Below, in pieces: positions 43,735-53,811 of a DNA stretch of 64,000 nucleotides. This DNA comes from Prochlorococcus marinus str. MIT 9313 (GTDB lineage: Bacteria; Cyanobacteriota; Cyanobacteriia; PCC-6307; Cyanobiaceae): contig NC_005071.1 of the NCBI RefSeq assembly GCF_000011485.1, positions 933,347-997,346 on the forward strand, given 5' to 3'. Positions within the stretch are counted from its first letter, which is position 1; each line of letters begins with the position of its first letter. Below the pieces are notes generated by a model. The model worked only from the letters and a program-made list of their open reading frames with translations. It did no database searches and had not been told where the DNA came from. The position numbers and the translations under genes were made by a program.

Positions 43735-44799
43735 TTAGTTAAATGGTGGCGCGATCAGTAAGCCACCTTGCCGATAGGAGCGATTTCGGCCTCTGGGAAT
43801 TGGCACAGAACTGTTTGGACCGAGGTGGCGGTTGTAGATCTCTCCATAATTGCCTGTGGCTCGGATCACCTTGACAACGAAGTCATCTACCAGACCAAGC
43901 TTTTGACCAAGGCCAGCATCAACGCCTAGAAAGCGTCTCAGCGACGACATCTGTGGGTTTGTCTGGGCTTGTTCAAGCTTGCTGTCGACATTCTCTTGAG
44001 TAATACCAAATTCTTCAGCGGCAAAAAGAGCAAAGACCACCCATCGGATGGCATCACCAAGCCGCTGGTCTCCACCCACTGAGGCTGGGGCAAGCGGTTC
44101 CTTACTCAGCACAACATCAAGAATGATGTGCTGTTCAGGATCAGGAAAACCAGATCGGGCCGCTGCTAGCTGAGAACGATCGGAAGTCATCGCTAGACAT
44201 CGACCCTGAAGGTAACCGGCGACAACCTGATTGAGATCTTGATACTTGATCGGCGTATAAGAAAGCTTTCGCTCCTGAAATGCATCGTTGAGGTTTTGTT
44301 CTGTCGTGGTGCCTGAGCCAACACAGATGTTGCTGGCTTTCAAATCCTGAAGGCCCTTAATTCCGCTACTTCGCTTGACCATCAACCCCTGGCCATCGTG
44401 AAACACCACCGGTGCAAAGGTGAGACCATTACCTCCTGCTGCATCCCGACTGAGATTCAATGTGGTATTCCGCGAAAGCAGATCAATTTCGCCTGTTTTT
44501 AAAGCAGTGAAGCGTTCGGGAGCTGTAAGAGGGCGATATTGCACTTTCGTGGCATCGCCAATAAATGCAGCGGCCATAGCGCGGCAGATATCAACGTCTA
44601 GCCCTTCATAGCGACCATTGCCAAGTAGAAAACTAAAGCCTGGGATCTTGCCGCTGACACCACAATTCAATTGGCCGCGCTTGCTGATCAATTCCAGCCG
44701 AGAACCACCACCTTGATCAATCGAGGCACATCCTGTGGCAAGCAAAGACAGAGTGACTAGACCTGTGGTTAAACGCCTCATCATGTTGTAACTATGCAA
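43735..44799 (-). CDS. aapJ: polar amino-acid binding protein AapJ-like
   Basis: Periplasmic solute-binding protein of the AapJ/NatF type, 354 aa. A signal segment with a lipobox-like LLATGCAS suggests lipoprotein anchoring at the Cys. The mature part has LELISKRGQLNCGVSGKIPGFSFL, GRYEGLDVDICRAMAAAFIGD and LTAPERFTALKTGEIDLLSRNTT, all typical of the family. The C-terminal part ends in GNYGEIYNRHLGP. Met residues at 44784 and 44781 are alternative starts. First gene of the transporter unit. Confidence 0.9.
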   Translation of the reverse strand: MHSYNMMRRLTTGLVTLSLLATGCASIDQGGGSRLELISKRGQLNCGVSGKIPGFSFLLGNGRYEGLDVDICRAMAAAFIGDATKVQYRPLTAPERFTALKTGEIDLLSRNTTLNLSRDAAGGNGLTFAPVVFHDGQGLMVKRSSGIKGLQDLKASNICVGSGTTTEQNLNDAFQERKLSYTPIKYQDLNQVVAGYLQGRCLAMTSDRSQLAAARSGFPDPEQHIILDVVLSKEPLAPASVGGDQRLGDAIRWVVFALFAAEEFGITQENVDSKLEQAQTNPQMSSLRRFLGVDAGLGQKLGLVDDFVVKVIRATGNYGEIYNRHLGPNSSVPIPRGRNRSYRQGGLLIAPPFN

Positions 44800-45611
44800 T
44801 TCAGACTCATTCTCTCAGATCTTTGACAAAGCTTGAGAATAATTGATTACCACCTGACGCTATGCAGTAACTAAAACATTCCTTGGTTCAAAATAGAACT
44901 AGAGAATAGAATGACTCATCTTAAATCCCAAGACTAACTCTTGTATGAAGTAGATGTCTTCAGAAATATTTTATAGCCTGTAATTAAAATGGATTTGTTG
45001 CTCCTTTGGACCGAGGGAGGAATGGGACTTGACATGAACAGCTAGGCTTTGCGGTAATTAAATAAAAGTCAAGTGAGTGATCTTGCCGCTATTAACTCTT
45101 TTCGTGAACAGGGCAAAGATTTTCGTTCCATGTTAATGGTATGGGATGGTATATATTGAATCGCTAGAATTATCGATTCATCATTGGTCAGAAGTCTGCT
45201 TGGGGTGAAGTGGAGATTCCTAGAAAGTATAGGCTAAGGGCTCAAGAGCCAATCCCTCCCTTATTCAATCAGTCATTTCGCTTGTAGAGACTTCTAGACT
45301 GACTAGATGCATGACATAATGCTTTTAACAGAGCGTTAAAGCTCTTTTGCAGCTTACGATTTTTTGTCTACTTCGATACCAATAATGATTTTATATGATA
45401 ATCAATGACAGGAAAGAAAGCCACATGGCGCAAAGAAAGTCTATAAGGTCCTCATGCCTTCTGCGCTATAGCCTAATGATAATCAAAGGGTATTTATGGT
45501 TCTTAGTTGGATTAAATGCTAAAAATAGCTCTCATGCTGATCACTTAATATGCGCGTATGATTTTTTCTGTAATGCCAATTGTATCGCAACAGAAAGCGA
45601 TCAGACAAAAC
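44800..45611. other. 800-base spacer without a convincing gene
   Basis: Contains a 28-codon GTG frame (45073-45159) with a protein-like look but no support, and a weak hairpin AGAGC-loop-GCTCT followed by TTT at 45330-45348. A plus-strand frame at 45395-45721 overlaps the monooxygenase gene antisense and is not credible. The aapJ promoter should lie at the left edge. Confidence 0.4.
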
Positions 45612-46001
45612 TTAGAAACGACTGTATCCACATCTTGTCTCGAAGATTTTTAGGGGTAATCCAGTTGCTGCCATTGCAGCTCGACACTCAGCGCCAATGG
45701 TGCCGTAGACCTCAACACTAAAACCATCACCAAGTTCTGCATGCTTAGCGAGATAGTCACCAACGATGGGGTTTGATAGATGAGCCAAAAAGGCCGCATC
45801 ATTTGCATAGACCTCAGACCAAACAAAAGCGAGGGGATCGTCTGGATCCTGATCAAAGGTGTGATGCAACATCCCAGGCTCAGAATCCTTAACCCCTGCA
45901 TCTGTCGTCGCAGCCAATGAAAGATAATCATCAACACAGCCTGGTTTTACATGGATGCGAGCCAGAAGAAGAAAGGGCGTAGAAGCATCGAAGTTCGCCA
46001 T
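45612..46001 (-). CDS. antibiotic-biosynthesis-monooxygenase (ABM) fold protein, 129 aa
   Basis: Ferredoxin-like ABM domain: PFLLLARIHVKPGCVDDYLSLAA, then EPGMLHHTFDQDPDDPLAFVWSEVYANDAAFLAHLSNPIVGDYL, typical of the single-domain dimeric family that includes YgiN-type quinol monooxygenases. Residues after 100 form an extra C-terminal tail. I start at the second Met (46001). No partner genes, so the substrate is unknown. Confidence 0.78.
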   Translation of the reverse strand: MANFDASTPFLLLARIHVKPGCVDDYLSLAATTDAGVKDSEPGMLHHTFDQDPDDPLAFVWSEVYANDAAFLAHLSNPIVGDYLAKHAELGDGFSVEVYGTIGAECRAAMAATGLPLKIFETRCGYSRF

Positions 46002-46010
46002 GAAAAGCAT

Positions 46011-46333
46011 TGGTGAGCTTAAGAGTTATAGCAGCCCTAAGCAGGTGTGTGAGAGAATTTCAAAATGAACCAAGGCATCATTTTTTCAGCAGCAAATCAA
46101 ACTAATGATTTTGTAAAGTAGCGCGTTTTATGGTTGGTGAAATATACAGCCCGACTGGAATATTCCCAGGAAGTTATTGCATTGACAAAATATCATCGTG
46201 TCTAAAGAATCAATGATTTAGATGAATCTAAGACCTTTAAGCCAGTTCAAGATTTGAAATCATTGGCGCTGCAAACAACTCTAACGATAAGACGACTTAG
46301 AAAATCTTGGGCATCATCTCAAATACAACCCTT
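46011..46333. other. spacer, nothing recognised
   Basis: AT-rich 320-base spacer between minus-strand genes. No gene or strong structure seen; it carries the promoter of the ABM-fold gene. Confidence 0.35.
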
Positions 46334-47914
46334 CTAGATATGAGCAGGCTCTTGATTGCCGCCTATGCGTTCAAATAGATCAAGACTTTCCTTGTTAAGG
46401 CCCACCACCTCGACTTCCGATCCTCCAAGGCGAAGCTTGCGGATCACCTGATCCAACGCAGCAACTCCGCTTTGGTCCCAGATGTGTGCTCGCGACATAT
46501 CGATCGTCACTTTGGCAGGGTGCTTGTGAATATCAAAGCCCTGTAAAAAATAAACCTTGCTCACGAAGAACAATTGTCCACTGACTTCATAACGAAGCTC
46601 ATCAGGGTTGACTTGAATAACACTGACACGGATCACTTTGGCAACTTTACGGCTGAAGAGTATTCCTGCGAGTGCAACACCCGCTAAAACTCCCAGCGCC
46701 AAATTATGGGGTGTGGTGAGCATGGTGACGGCAAAAGTCATCAGCATCACAGCTGTATCGCTACGAGGAATCTTTTTGAGCTGTCGGAGTCCGCGGATAT
46801 CAGCAGTACTGACAGCAATCGCAATCATCACAGCCACTAATGCCGCCATAGGGATTTGTTCTAACCAGACTCGACCCACCAAGATCATTAACAATAAACT
46901 GACGCCAGAAAACAATGTTGAAAGTCTGCTACGCCCACCATTCTCTGTATTCATTACCGATTGACCGACAAGTGCACAACCGGCCATTCCTCCAAAAAGA
47001 GAGGAGACAACGTTTGCGATTCCCTGGCCTCGAGCCTCAACATTCTTGTTTGATGTGGTATCAGTTAAATCATCAACGATGTCTTGGGTGAGGAAAGTCT
47101 CAATCAGCCCAACCAAGGAAACCGCGAGAGCTGTGGGTAACACCAATCCAAATGTTTCGAGGTTGAATGGCACTTTCCCATCTGCTAATGACCCAAATGG
47201 AAGTGTGAAACTAGGAAGACCAGTCGGGAGATGTCCTAAATCTTTAACGGTTGGAATATCGAAGCCGAAGCCGATGCTAATGATCGTCAAAACAATGATG
47301 GCCACGAGCTGAGAAGGCAGCAAGCGAGTCAAGCGTGGTAAGCCATAAATAATCACCAAGCCAAGGATCACCAACCCCCAAACCAAAGGGATCTGTCCAC
47401 CAGTAGGCAAAATCTGGGTGGCATGATCGCTAACTACAGCTTCTCCGTAATGCAGATTCAGGCCTAATTGGGGTAATTGAGCTTGAAAAATCAATAAGGC
47501 GAGTGCATTCACAAATCCACTTAGAACCCCTTGAGGAACAAAACGCATTTGATAGGCAAGTCTCAAATAACCCCAAAGGATTTGCAAGAGCCCAGTCAAT
47601 AGGCCTGCTGCCATCAAATAGGCAAGGCCTAGGCCTTCACCAACGGCATTACCAGTCGCCACAAGCCCTGTCATCAAAAGTGCTGTCGAGCCAGTCGCTG
47701 AGGTGATCATCCCCATGCGTCCGCCGACTATGGCGATGGTGACTGAAAGGCAAAACGCTCCAAAGAGGCCCACTTGCGGATCAACACCAGCGATGCCTGA
47801 AAAGGCAATCGCCTCTGGGATCATTGCGAAGGCAACCACCAGCCCAGAGAGGAGATCTTTTGGAGGGTTGCCTAACCACTGTTTGATCAACGATGGTTCT
47901 GACCGGTTAATCAT
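46334..47914 (-). CDS. SulP-family anion transporter with STAS domain, 526 aa
   Basis: SulP/SLC26 transporter. Membrane core of 10-14 helices with the family motif [20 protein letters not shown] near the start, [17 protein letters not shown], and [28 protein letters not shown]-terminal STAS domain (about residues 430-520) includes [23 protein letters not shown]. In marine cyanobacteria such proteins include the Na-dependent bicarbonate transporter BicA and sulphate transporters. I cannot distinguish these from the sequence alone. Single gene, 32 bases downstream of the FAD oxidoreductase stop. Confidence 0.88.
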   Translation of the reverse strand: MINRSEPSLIKQWLGNPPKDLLSGLVVAFAMIPEAIAFSGIAGVDPQVGLFGAFCLSVTIAIVGGRMGMITSATGSTALLMTGLVATGNAVGEGLGLAYLMAAGLLTGLLQILWGYLRLAYQMRFVPQGVLSGFVNALALLIFQAQLPQLGLNLHYGEAVVSDHATQILPTGGQIPLVWGLVILGLVIIYGLPRLTRLLPSQLVAIIVLTIISIGFGFDIPTVKDLGHLPTGLPSFTLPFGSLADGKVPFNLETFGLVLPTALAVSLVGLIETFLTQDIVDDLTDTTSNKNVEARGQGIANVVSSLFGGMAGCALVGQSVMNTENGGRSRLSTLFSGVSLLLMILVGRVWLEQIPMAALVAVMIAIAVSTADIRGLRQLKKIPRSDTAVMLMTFAVTMLTTPHNLALGVLAGVALAGILFSRKVAKVIRVSVIQVNPDELRYEVSGQLFFVSKVYFLQGFDIHKHPAKVTIDMSRAHIWDQSGVAALDQVIRKLRLGGSEVEVVGLNKESLDLFERIGGNQEPAHI

Positions 47915-47946
47915 TAAAAAGGCTGGCTTTGACGGCAGACCTTATC

Positions 47947-49152
47947 TCAAAGCGACGGCAAAATACCGTTTGGGTCATGACGAGCCTTAAGTTCTTGAAG
48001 ACCTGGTAACCATTCGCCGAATGCTGCTTTCAGCTCCCGCTGATGCCATGGCAGATGCGGATGCATCTGAGCCAGATGAACTCCTGCGCAATAAGGCTCA
48101 AGCGTTGCCCATACCTTCTCTAGCCAGTTGAGACTTAGCGCTCTGATATGGCTATCTCCAGCCGGCCAGGCTGCCGTGATCCATGGTTTCCAGATCGCCT
48201 CACGGTGAATCAAAGAACTGACATCCTTGCGTTGCCGACTGGCGACTCCGCCGAGTTGTTGAACAGCCAAGGAACACCTTGGATCTGGGCGTTCTGCCAT
48301 CAGTTCGGCAAGGGCCGTGATCACTCCCTGACAGCCAGACCCCCAAGCAGGGCCAAGCAATGCAACGACTTCAGAGTGGCAACGCCCAATCGCTGCGTTC
48401 GAAACAACAGGCAATGCAAATGGTGGCAATTCATGTATGCCAGCAACATCGTCAATTTCAACAACGTTTGTGCAGAGAGTTGTTTTTTGCAGCTGATTGA
48501 ATGTCGCAACAGCGGCAGCATCGGCAGAAAGAAGCACTCCGTAAGCGTGGACTTCATCCCCCCAGATCCACTGCAGGCTTAACGAATCAGGCCAGCTTTC
48601 AGCCTGATGGATAAGCTCCAACAGCTGTTCAAACGTCAAATTTGATTGCCAGATACGCAGCGGTTGCAGCAGATGTGTCTGAAGCTTCAGGTCTGTGATC
48701 ACAGCCAGAAAAGGAGCTGCTCCGCAGAGGCCACGCCAAGCCAATTGATCTTCAGAGCAGCAAGCAGCTTCCGGCTTGGAGAGAACAAAGCTTTCTCCAT
48801 CGCCCCATACACCTTTGATCTCAAGGATTTGATCAATTGCTAATCCTTGACTGCGACTCAAAGGGCTGATGCCTCCATTGAGGATGTAACCGAGGCCTGG
48901 CAGCCCTGATAGCCCTGTGGGAAAACTTCGTCCGTGCTTGGCGAGTTCCCTGAGAAGACTCTCCATTGTCTGACCAGCCCCAATCTCCACGTGTTGGGTG
49001 CTGGGATCGAAATGGATCTGGCGACAGCTTTGGCGCAGATCCAGAGTCCAGTGTCCTTCAGCTGCACAGCGACTGGTTGTGCCTCCGCTGCAAACCATTA
49101 AGGGTTTACGTTTGAGCTGTAGCGAGCGCATCAGCGCAGGAATGTCATCCAC
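47947..49152 (-). CDS. FAD-linked oxidoreductase (FAD_binding_4), 401 aa
   Basis: Flavoenzyme with a PCMH-type FAD domain. Motifs: [79 protein letters not shown]. The C-terminal half carries the substrate domain. The start is uncertain: the GTG at 49152 leaves out residues that look homologous ([17 protein letters not shown]). The frame is open for 27 codons further to a TAA, without ATG, GTG or TTG. An ATG at 49244 would join after a one-base shift. Possible start-proximal frameshift. Substrate unknown. Confidence 0.75.
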   Translation of the reverse strand: MDDIPALMRSLQLKRKPLMVCSGGTTSRCAAEGHWTLDLRQSCRQIHFDPSTQHVEIGAGQTMESLLRELAKHGRSFPTGLSGLPGLGYILNGGISPLSRSQGLAIDQILEIKGVWGDGESFVLSKPEAACCSEDQLAWRGLCGAAPFLAVITDLKLQTHLLQPLRIWQSNLTFEQLLELIHQAESWPDSLSLQWIWGDEVHAYGVLLSADAAAVATFNQLQKTTLCTNVVEIDDVAGIHELPPFALPVVSNAAIGRCHSEVVALLGPAWGSGCQGVITALAELMAERPDPRCSLAVQQLGGVASRQRKDVSSLIHREAIWKPWITAAWPAGDSHIRALSLNWLEKVWATLEPYCAGVHLAQMHPHLPWHQRELKAAFGEWLPGLQELKARHDPNGILPSL

Positions 49153-49386
49153 TTTGGGATTGAAGACTCCTGCGATGCAAGCATCCTCTGCAAGTGCGTT
49201 TGGAACATGGAGGCGACGATGAATGGCGGCCTCTTAACCCTCATTGATCAGCGTAACTATCTCTGTCTTGAGGAGAAAGCCCTTACTCATCAGGCTTCAG
49301 TCAAGATCTCATTGAAGACATCGAACTTTGCGTTGGTTCTCTTGCTTCACGACAACAGATAGGGTCTTTCTAGGTCGCTACTCACT

Positions 49387-50502
49387 GTGAATCCTGCATC
49401 CTTAGATCATCCAGATGGTCATCTCGGCATCCTGATCTGTGGGCATGGCAGTCGGAATCGCTTAGCCGTTGAGGAGTTTGCCCAATTAGTCAAGGCGCTC
49501 AAGCCAAAATTCCCCACAATTCCCGTTGAATACGGCTACCTGGAATTTGCCCGTCCAGTGCTCAGAGAAGGCCTTGATCGGCTACTTGAACAAGGCGTGA
49601 AGAGGGTTCTTGCAGTCCCGGCGATGTTGTTTGCCGCAGGCCATGCCAAAAATGACATCCCCTCCGTACTCAACAACTACGCAGCTGAAAAGGGGTTAAT
49701 CATTGATTACGGACGCGAACTCGGCATTAACGACTTAATGATCGGTGCGGCCGGCGCCCGCTTGAAAGAGGCGCTTGAATCTGCTCCTGACGTCCCACTT
49801 TGCGAGACGCTCCTGGTGGTCGTAGGTCGTGGCTCCTCAGATCCTGATGCCAATTCCAATGTGGCCAAAATCACCAGGATGTTGGTGGAAGGCTTCGGAT
49901 TCGGTTGGGGGGAAACCGTGTATTCCGGCGTCACCTTCCCCCTTGTGGAGCCTGGCTTGCGTTACCTAGTACGCCTCGGTTTCCGCCGCATCATCGTGTT
50001 TCCTTACTTCCTCTTCTCAGGGGTGTTGGTGAGTCGGATTCGACAGCACACAAAGCGGGTTGCAGATGATCATCCCAAAATTGAGTTTCTTGCGGCCAAA
50101 TACCTCGGAGACCACCCCCTTGTCATCGAGACCTTCCGGGATCGCATTGACGAGATCTTGCGTGGCGGAAATACCGCAATGAACTGTTCGCTATGTAAAT
50201 ACAGGTCTGAGCTTCTCGGCTTTGAAAACGAAGTTGGTCTTGCGCAGGAAAGCCATCACCATCACGTCGAAGGCCTTACAGAGAGCTGCACCCTGTGCAA
50301 AAAGGAGTGCACCGGTGCCTGTCAGCCCGACGGCATACCAGTGTCCCTAAAGGAAAAGGCTCATGACCATGACCATGACCATGACCATGACCATGACCAT
50401 GACCACAGCCATGACCACAGCCATGCTCACTATCCCTATCCCCATGCTGAACATCCATTTGGTCCAGTCAGCCTGAGAAAATCAAGCGAAACTGAAACCT
50501 AA
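49387..50502 (+). CDS. cbiX: sirohydrochlorin cobaltochelatase CbiX, long form with His-rich tail
   Basis: Inserts Co into sirohydrochlorin in early cobalamin synthesis, or Fe if used for sirohaem. Two tandem chelatase domains (LGILICGHGSRN at the first, LLVVVGRGSSDPDANSN at the second). After them, MNCSLCKYR fits the MxCxxC Fe-S motif described for the long CbiX of Bacillus megaterium. More Cys follow (CTLCKKECTGAC). The tail is a run of His-Asp pairs (residues about 325-350), encoded by seven CATGAC repeats, likely a metal-binding reservoir. GTG start at 49387. Single gene. Confidence 0.88.
   Translation: MNPASLDHPDGHLGILICGHGSRNRLAVEEFAQLVKALKPKFPTIPVEYGYLEFARPVLREGLDRLLEQGVKRVLAVPAMLFAAGHAKNDIPSVLNNYAAEKGLIIDYGRELGINDLMIGAAGARLKEALESAPDVPLCETLLVVVGRGSSDPDANSNVAKITRMLVEGFGFGWGETVYSGVTFPLVEPGLRYLVRLGFRRIIVFPYFLFSGVLVSRIRQHTKRVADDHPKIEFLAAKYLGDHPLVIETFRDRIDEILRGGNTAMNCSLCKYRSELLGFENEVGLAQESHHHHVEGLTESCTLCKKECTGACQPDGIPVSLKEKAHDHDHDHDHDHDHDHSHDHSHAHYPYPHAEHPFGPVSLRKSSETET
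50362..50403 (+). repeat. (CATGAC)7 hexamer repeat inside cbiX
   Basis: Seven perfect CATGAC units, each coding His-Asp, in the CbiX tail. Copy number can change in steps of two residues without altering the frame. Confidence 0.9.
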
Positions 50503-50554
50503 AATCACTTATGAAACGCAAGGATTGTCAGTAGCTTTCTCACTTGCGATAGAC

Positions 50555-50590
50555 GCGACTAGGCTTAGATAAGCAAGGCTTATCAGTCGC
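50555..50590. repeat. nested hairpin after cbiX
   Basis: Inner stem GATAAGC (50568-50574) pairs with GCTTATC (50578-50584) around AAG; an outer stem GCGACT (50555-50560) pairs with AGTCGC (50585-50590), with a seven-base bulge on the left. No immediate T-run on the plus strand. It lies 50 bases downstream of cbiX and may mark its transcript end. Confidence 0.55.
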
Positions 50591-50891
50591 CAAGGGGTGC
50601 TTTTCTTCAACTGCTTTCCACAGTTCTACGAGGGTTTTCCACGGTCTGTTGGGCAACACTCTTGATGGGCAGGTGGTCCTGTGGTTTAACAGCTTTGTTA
50701 CTGATCTGCGTTACATCAGTAAGCCTTGGACTGCGTTCGGCTCCCTGCTCAGCCCAATGAAGCCTGAACGCCTGTGAGCACATGAGTCTTGCCTTCCCAC
50801 GGGACAGCTTGCTAAGTGCTTGCAACGATTGACGCTAAGCCCAAGAGTGTGGCTTCCTGGTGTCAAGAAAAAAACTCGCTGAAGGCGTTCT
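50591..50891. other. spacer upstream of DUF2811 gene
   Basis: Contains two sequences close to the cyanobacterial DnaA box TTTTCCACA (CTTTCCACA at 50614-50622 and TTTTCCACG at 50635-50643). No other origin feature was seen. A minus-strand frame (50607-50825) is open but unremarkable. Confidence 0.3.
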
Positions 50892-51158
50892 ATGGATCGA
50901 AATCACCTCGAGCGCTGCGTTGAAATCAATGATGCTTGCCAATCAGTTGAGGCCACTTCCACCTATGTGAGCCTTGAAGCAGAAATTCCAGAAGTGCTCT
51001 ATCGAGGCATGAAGGAATTCATCGGGTCACATCCCAACTGGGACCAATACCGTGTGATGAGTTCAGCCATCGCCCATTTCCTGTTTCAAAACGGCTGCGG
51101 GGATCGAGCCGTTACTGAGCGGTATCTCAATGACCTTTTTAGCCACGCCGAGGCCTAA
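50892..51158 (+). CDS. DUF2811 protein, 88 aa
   Basis: Small cyanobacterial protein of the DUF2811 family: VSLEAEIPEVLYRGMKEFIGSHPNWDQYRVMSSAIAHFLFQNGC and RAVTERYLNDLF. The pattern resembles the ribbon-helix-helix type, with a leading strand and two helices, but no function is established. Its 3' end overlaps that of the convergent GMC oxidoreductase by 20 bases. Confidence 0.8.
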   Translation: MDRNHLERCVEINDACQSVEATSTYVSLEAEIPEVLYRGMKEFIGSHPNWDQYRVMSSAIAHFLFQNGCGDRAVTERYLNDLFSHAEA

Positions 51159-52794
51159 GGGCCTCTAGACAAGCCCTTCTTGTAATCGCCATCATTGTCA
51201 GAGTGGGACTCTGCCAGGCGGATGTTGGCCAACACGCTCCATCCACAACAAGCACATTTGGACATCGCCAAAGACGGTTCCAACGATCCACCACACTGCA
51301 ATCTTCACTTTCTCCCATCGCAGCACCGCCAACTTCATGGATGTAATACCCCGGCGGTGGAGACGTTTCACTGAGAGCTAGCGCACCATCGAGAAGGGGT
51401 TCGAGAAACATCAAATTAATCAGCTCCTTGAGCGGCAACATTGTTCCCCCAGCTGACTGGATCGCTGCCTTGATCGTGCCTTGCATGTGATCAACCATGG
51501 CCTGCTCATTCTCCCCCCATCGACAATCGATATGTGGTACCGGAACACCCCAGCGATCCAAAGTGCTTGAAAGCGTCACTTTGTTGTGAGGTGAAGGCAA
51601 CACTTCACCATGCCCAATCAGGAAACCTGTAGCCGTCTCTGGTTTACGTTTCAACCAATCTGGGGGTTCAAAGCGATCAATCCCTCCCCAGAGTCCATAA
51701 CCCCGCAAGAACTTCAACTGATTTTTAGGCTCTAAGCAAGCACCGAAAGGAAGAAAAAAACTGCCAGCTCCAGAAAGCACATTCGCTGTTGAGTCAGTCT
51801 CAGACACCTGCTTCACTTGGCTACGTGGCAGAGCAAAGAAACGACAGGTGGAGACGTGGTCCATCAAATAGCAACCGAGGTTGCCCGAGGGGTCAGTAAA
51901 CCCCTCGCTGTGATGGTTCACTTCGGAACTCAGCAGGAGTCGAAGACTCTGAATTGTCGATGCACAAAGCACCACAAGCTCACCATGGAGCTCTTGTCGG
52001 TTGCCGTTGTGCTGATCAATCACCAGCACCCCTCGGGCTGCTTCATGATCTGGATGCATCAGCAACCGCTCAGCCTTGTGGTTGCTCAGGATCTCTACCT
52101 TGCCTGTAGCAAGTGCCATCTGTAAGGTGCTGCCCGGACTGCTTGAACGAGGCCAAGGTCCATCAACTGAAGGCTGGTGAGGTCCGAACCCTCGTGAATG
52201 AATGACTGGATAACCAAGTTCCGTATCAACAGCGCTAGCGAACTGTTGTTCGCTAGCTGTGAACGGTAATGGGTCGATGTAGTTGCCATCCGGTAACTGT
52301 TCCAACCCATCCACATGACCATGAACCTTCAAGCGCTCTTCTAGGGCGGAGTAATGAGGGGCTAACTCGCTGTATTGCAGTGGCCATTCAGGCCCATACC
52401 CATCTCTGCGCGAAGCCTTTAAGTCCTGATCTGAAAGGCGAAGAGTGATTCCACCCCAAGTGAGGCTGCGCCCCCCCACCTGATGACCCTGGGTCCAGAT
52501 GAAGGGGTGTTCAGAAGGATAGGTATAGGGATTCTCTTTTTCATTCGCGTAGAGCAACGGATTCGCTTTCCAATAGCCAGGATGTTGAGCCTGAGATCGA
52601 TGCTTGCCGCTACATAAACCATCCAAACGTCTAAGGGTGTTTCCAGGTTCTGAGCCCAGGGCTTTTTGAGCAGACAAATCTGGCCCAGCTTCTACCACGA
52701 GTACACGTACGCCAGCTTCTGCAAGGGTTAGAGCCGCAACCCCTCCAGTAGCACCAGAGCCGATCACGATCACCTCATAAGGGTGCTGAATCAC
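51139..52794 (-). CDS. GMC-family FAD oxidoreductase, 551 aa
   Basis: Glucose-methanol-choline oxidoreductase. The ADP-binding loop GSGATGG is at residues 12-18, followed by VLVVEAGPDL. The GMC signature appears as HQVGGRSLTWGGITLRL. The C-terminal HEVGGAAMG with the catalytic His region and NVLVVDGACWPTSAWQSPTLTMMAITRRA are intact. Length is normal. The substrate is an alcohol or sugar, not specified. Convergent with the DUF2811 gene. Confidence 0.88.
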   Translation of the reverse strand: MIQHPYEVIVIGSGATGGVAALTLAEAGVRVLVVEAGPDLSAQKALGSEPGNTLRRLDGLCSGKHRSQAQHPGYWKANPLLYANEKENPYTYPSEHPFIWTQGHQVGGRSLTWGGITLRLSDQDLKASRRDGYGPEWPLQYSELAPHYSALEERLKVHGHVDGLEQLPDGNYIDPLPFTASEQQFASAVDTELGYPVIHSRGFGPHQPSVDGPWPRSSSPGSTLQMALATGKVEILSNHKAERLLMHPDHEAARGVLVIDQHNGNRQELHGELVVLCASTIQSLRLLLSSEVNHHSEGFTDPSGNLGCYLMDHVSTCRFFALPRSQVKQVSETDSTANVLSGAGSFFLPFGACLEPKNQLKFLRGYGLWGGIDRFEPPDWLKRKPETATGFLIGHGEVLPSPHNKVTLSSTLDRWGVPVPHIDCRWGENEQAMVDHMQGTIKAAIQSAGGTMLPLKELINLMFLEPLLDGALALSETSPPPGYYIHEVGGAAMGESEDCSVVDRWNRLWRCPNVLVVDGACWPTSAWQSPTLTMMAITRRACLEALRPRRG

Positions 52795-52925
52795 GCTTGC
52801 ATAGACAACATCAAGACAGTTTCGCCCCTCACGTGCATAGATACCATCTGGATCTCACAGACCTGCGCGTTGACTTGATGCCTTGGAGAATGGATGTGCT
52901 GCTGCAATAGGGAGTTGAAAGTCTC

Positions 52926-53267
52926 GTGCTCGCCTTAAAACTTGCGCCGGGAAGTAATCTGAATGGAAATGTCTATGTTTCCAATCCATTGAGTCCGATT
53001 GTAGGTAGCCACTCAACTGAACCAGGTGTCCCTCCACAAGAATCTCAGGACCGCTGGTTCAAGTCAGATTTACTTCGACGGGAGGTGAACCTCTCAGAGT
53101 TGTACGAACTCTCTCAAGGTGAACTTGATCTCCTAATGGCCGAAACCGCAACGATTCGCAGCGACCCAGATTCTAGTCGAAACAATCGTGGCAAGTTTGT
53201 AGTCGCAGGTTACGTTCTGGAGCTGGCCAAAATCATCAGCGATCGTCGAGCTAATCAATCATCATGA
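52926..53267 (+). CDS. hypothetical protein, 113 aa
   Basis: N-terminal half is flexible (SHSTEPGVPPQESQD); the second half is helical (LRREVNLSELYELSQGELDLLMAETATIR, then FVVAGYVLELAKIISDRR). No signal peptide or membrane segment. Translation-like composition, but no known domain. The true start may be internal. It stands alone, divergent from the GMC gene. Confidence 0.5.
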   Translation: MLALKLAPGSNLNGNVYVSNPLSPIVGSHSTEPGVPPQESQDRWFKSDLLRREVNLSELYELSQGELDLLMAETATIRSDPDSSRNNRGKFVVAGYVLELAKIISDRRANQSS

Positions 53268-53359
53268 TTGGAGCCGCTATGAGCTAGGCAAACTTAGATC
53301 CTGAAGGAGATTGAGAAAGTACTTTCCAACCTCCTTATCAATCAAGCGGTACATTCGCA

Positions 53360-53635
53360 TTAACGACGCAGCACTCCTCTTCCTCCGCCAAGGAAACAAA
53401 TATCAAACAGAATGCCCATTGCAAGAATCAACAATCCACTAAAGCTGCTGAATCCACCATCCAGTGCAATTGCCCAACAATAAGCAAGGGTTGTTGTTGG
53501 TAGCAAAAACAGCCCTAACAATGGCCAGATCCAAACGCCAGCAAATGGGCCCATGATAAATGGTTGATAAAAGAACCAAAGTGCAATCAGCACAACTCTT
53601 GGGGCTAGAAGTCCAAGCAAGCCGATTAAACACAT
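53360..53635 (-). CDS. small membrane protein, 91 aa
   Basis: Very hydrophobic protein with three helices (LIGLLGLLAPRVVLIALWFF, WIWPLLGLFLLPTTTLAYCWAIAL, SFSGLLILAMGILFDICFLGG) and a basic C-terminus. Its pattern resembles small conserved cyanobacterial membrane proteins, but I cannot name a family. It overlaps the preceding gene by 10 bases. Confidence 0.7.
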   Translation of the reverse strand: MCLIGLLGLLAPRVVLIALWFFYQPFIMGPFAGVWIWPLLGLFLLPTTTLAYCWAIALDGGFSSFSGLLILAMGILFDICFLGGGRGVLRR

Positions 53636-53811
53636 GATTGATTCACCACTCTTCTTTCAATAGATAGCAATTCCTGCTTCACCTGGTTGAGATGGCTGGC
53701 GAAATCCTCACCAGAGTAAAAACTCAAACTCAGCAAAGAGGTTAAAGACAAGACTTGCCCATAGGCAGCTAACGGCCGCTTGCTCTCCTTATCAGAATTT
53801 TCAAGAACCAA
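53626..53811 (-). CDS. small helical protein, 61 aa
   Basis: Soluble helical protein containing AYGQVLSLTSLLSLSFYSGEDFASHLNQVKQELLSIERR, an amphipathic pattern. The 10-base overlap with the following membrane-protein gene suggests co-translation. Family not recognised. Confidence 0.5.
   Translation of the reverse strand: MVLENSDKESKRPLAAYGQVLSLTSLLSLSFYSGEDFASHLNQVKQELLSIERRVVNQSCV

Noticed and set aside
45073-45159. 28-codon GTG frame in the 800-base spacer
   Set aside because: Protein-like look only; no ribosome binding site, terminator or conservation evidence.
50614-50643. Two DnaA-box-like sequences suggesting an origin
   Set aside because: Each differs by one base from TTTTCCACA, only two were seen, and no dnaN, dnaA or AT-rich unwinding element is nearby.
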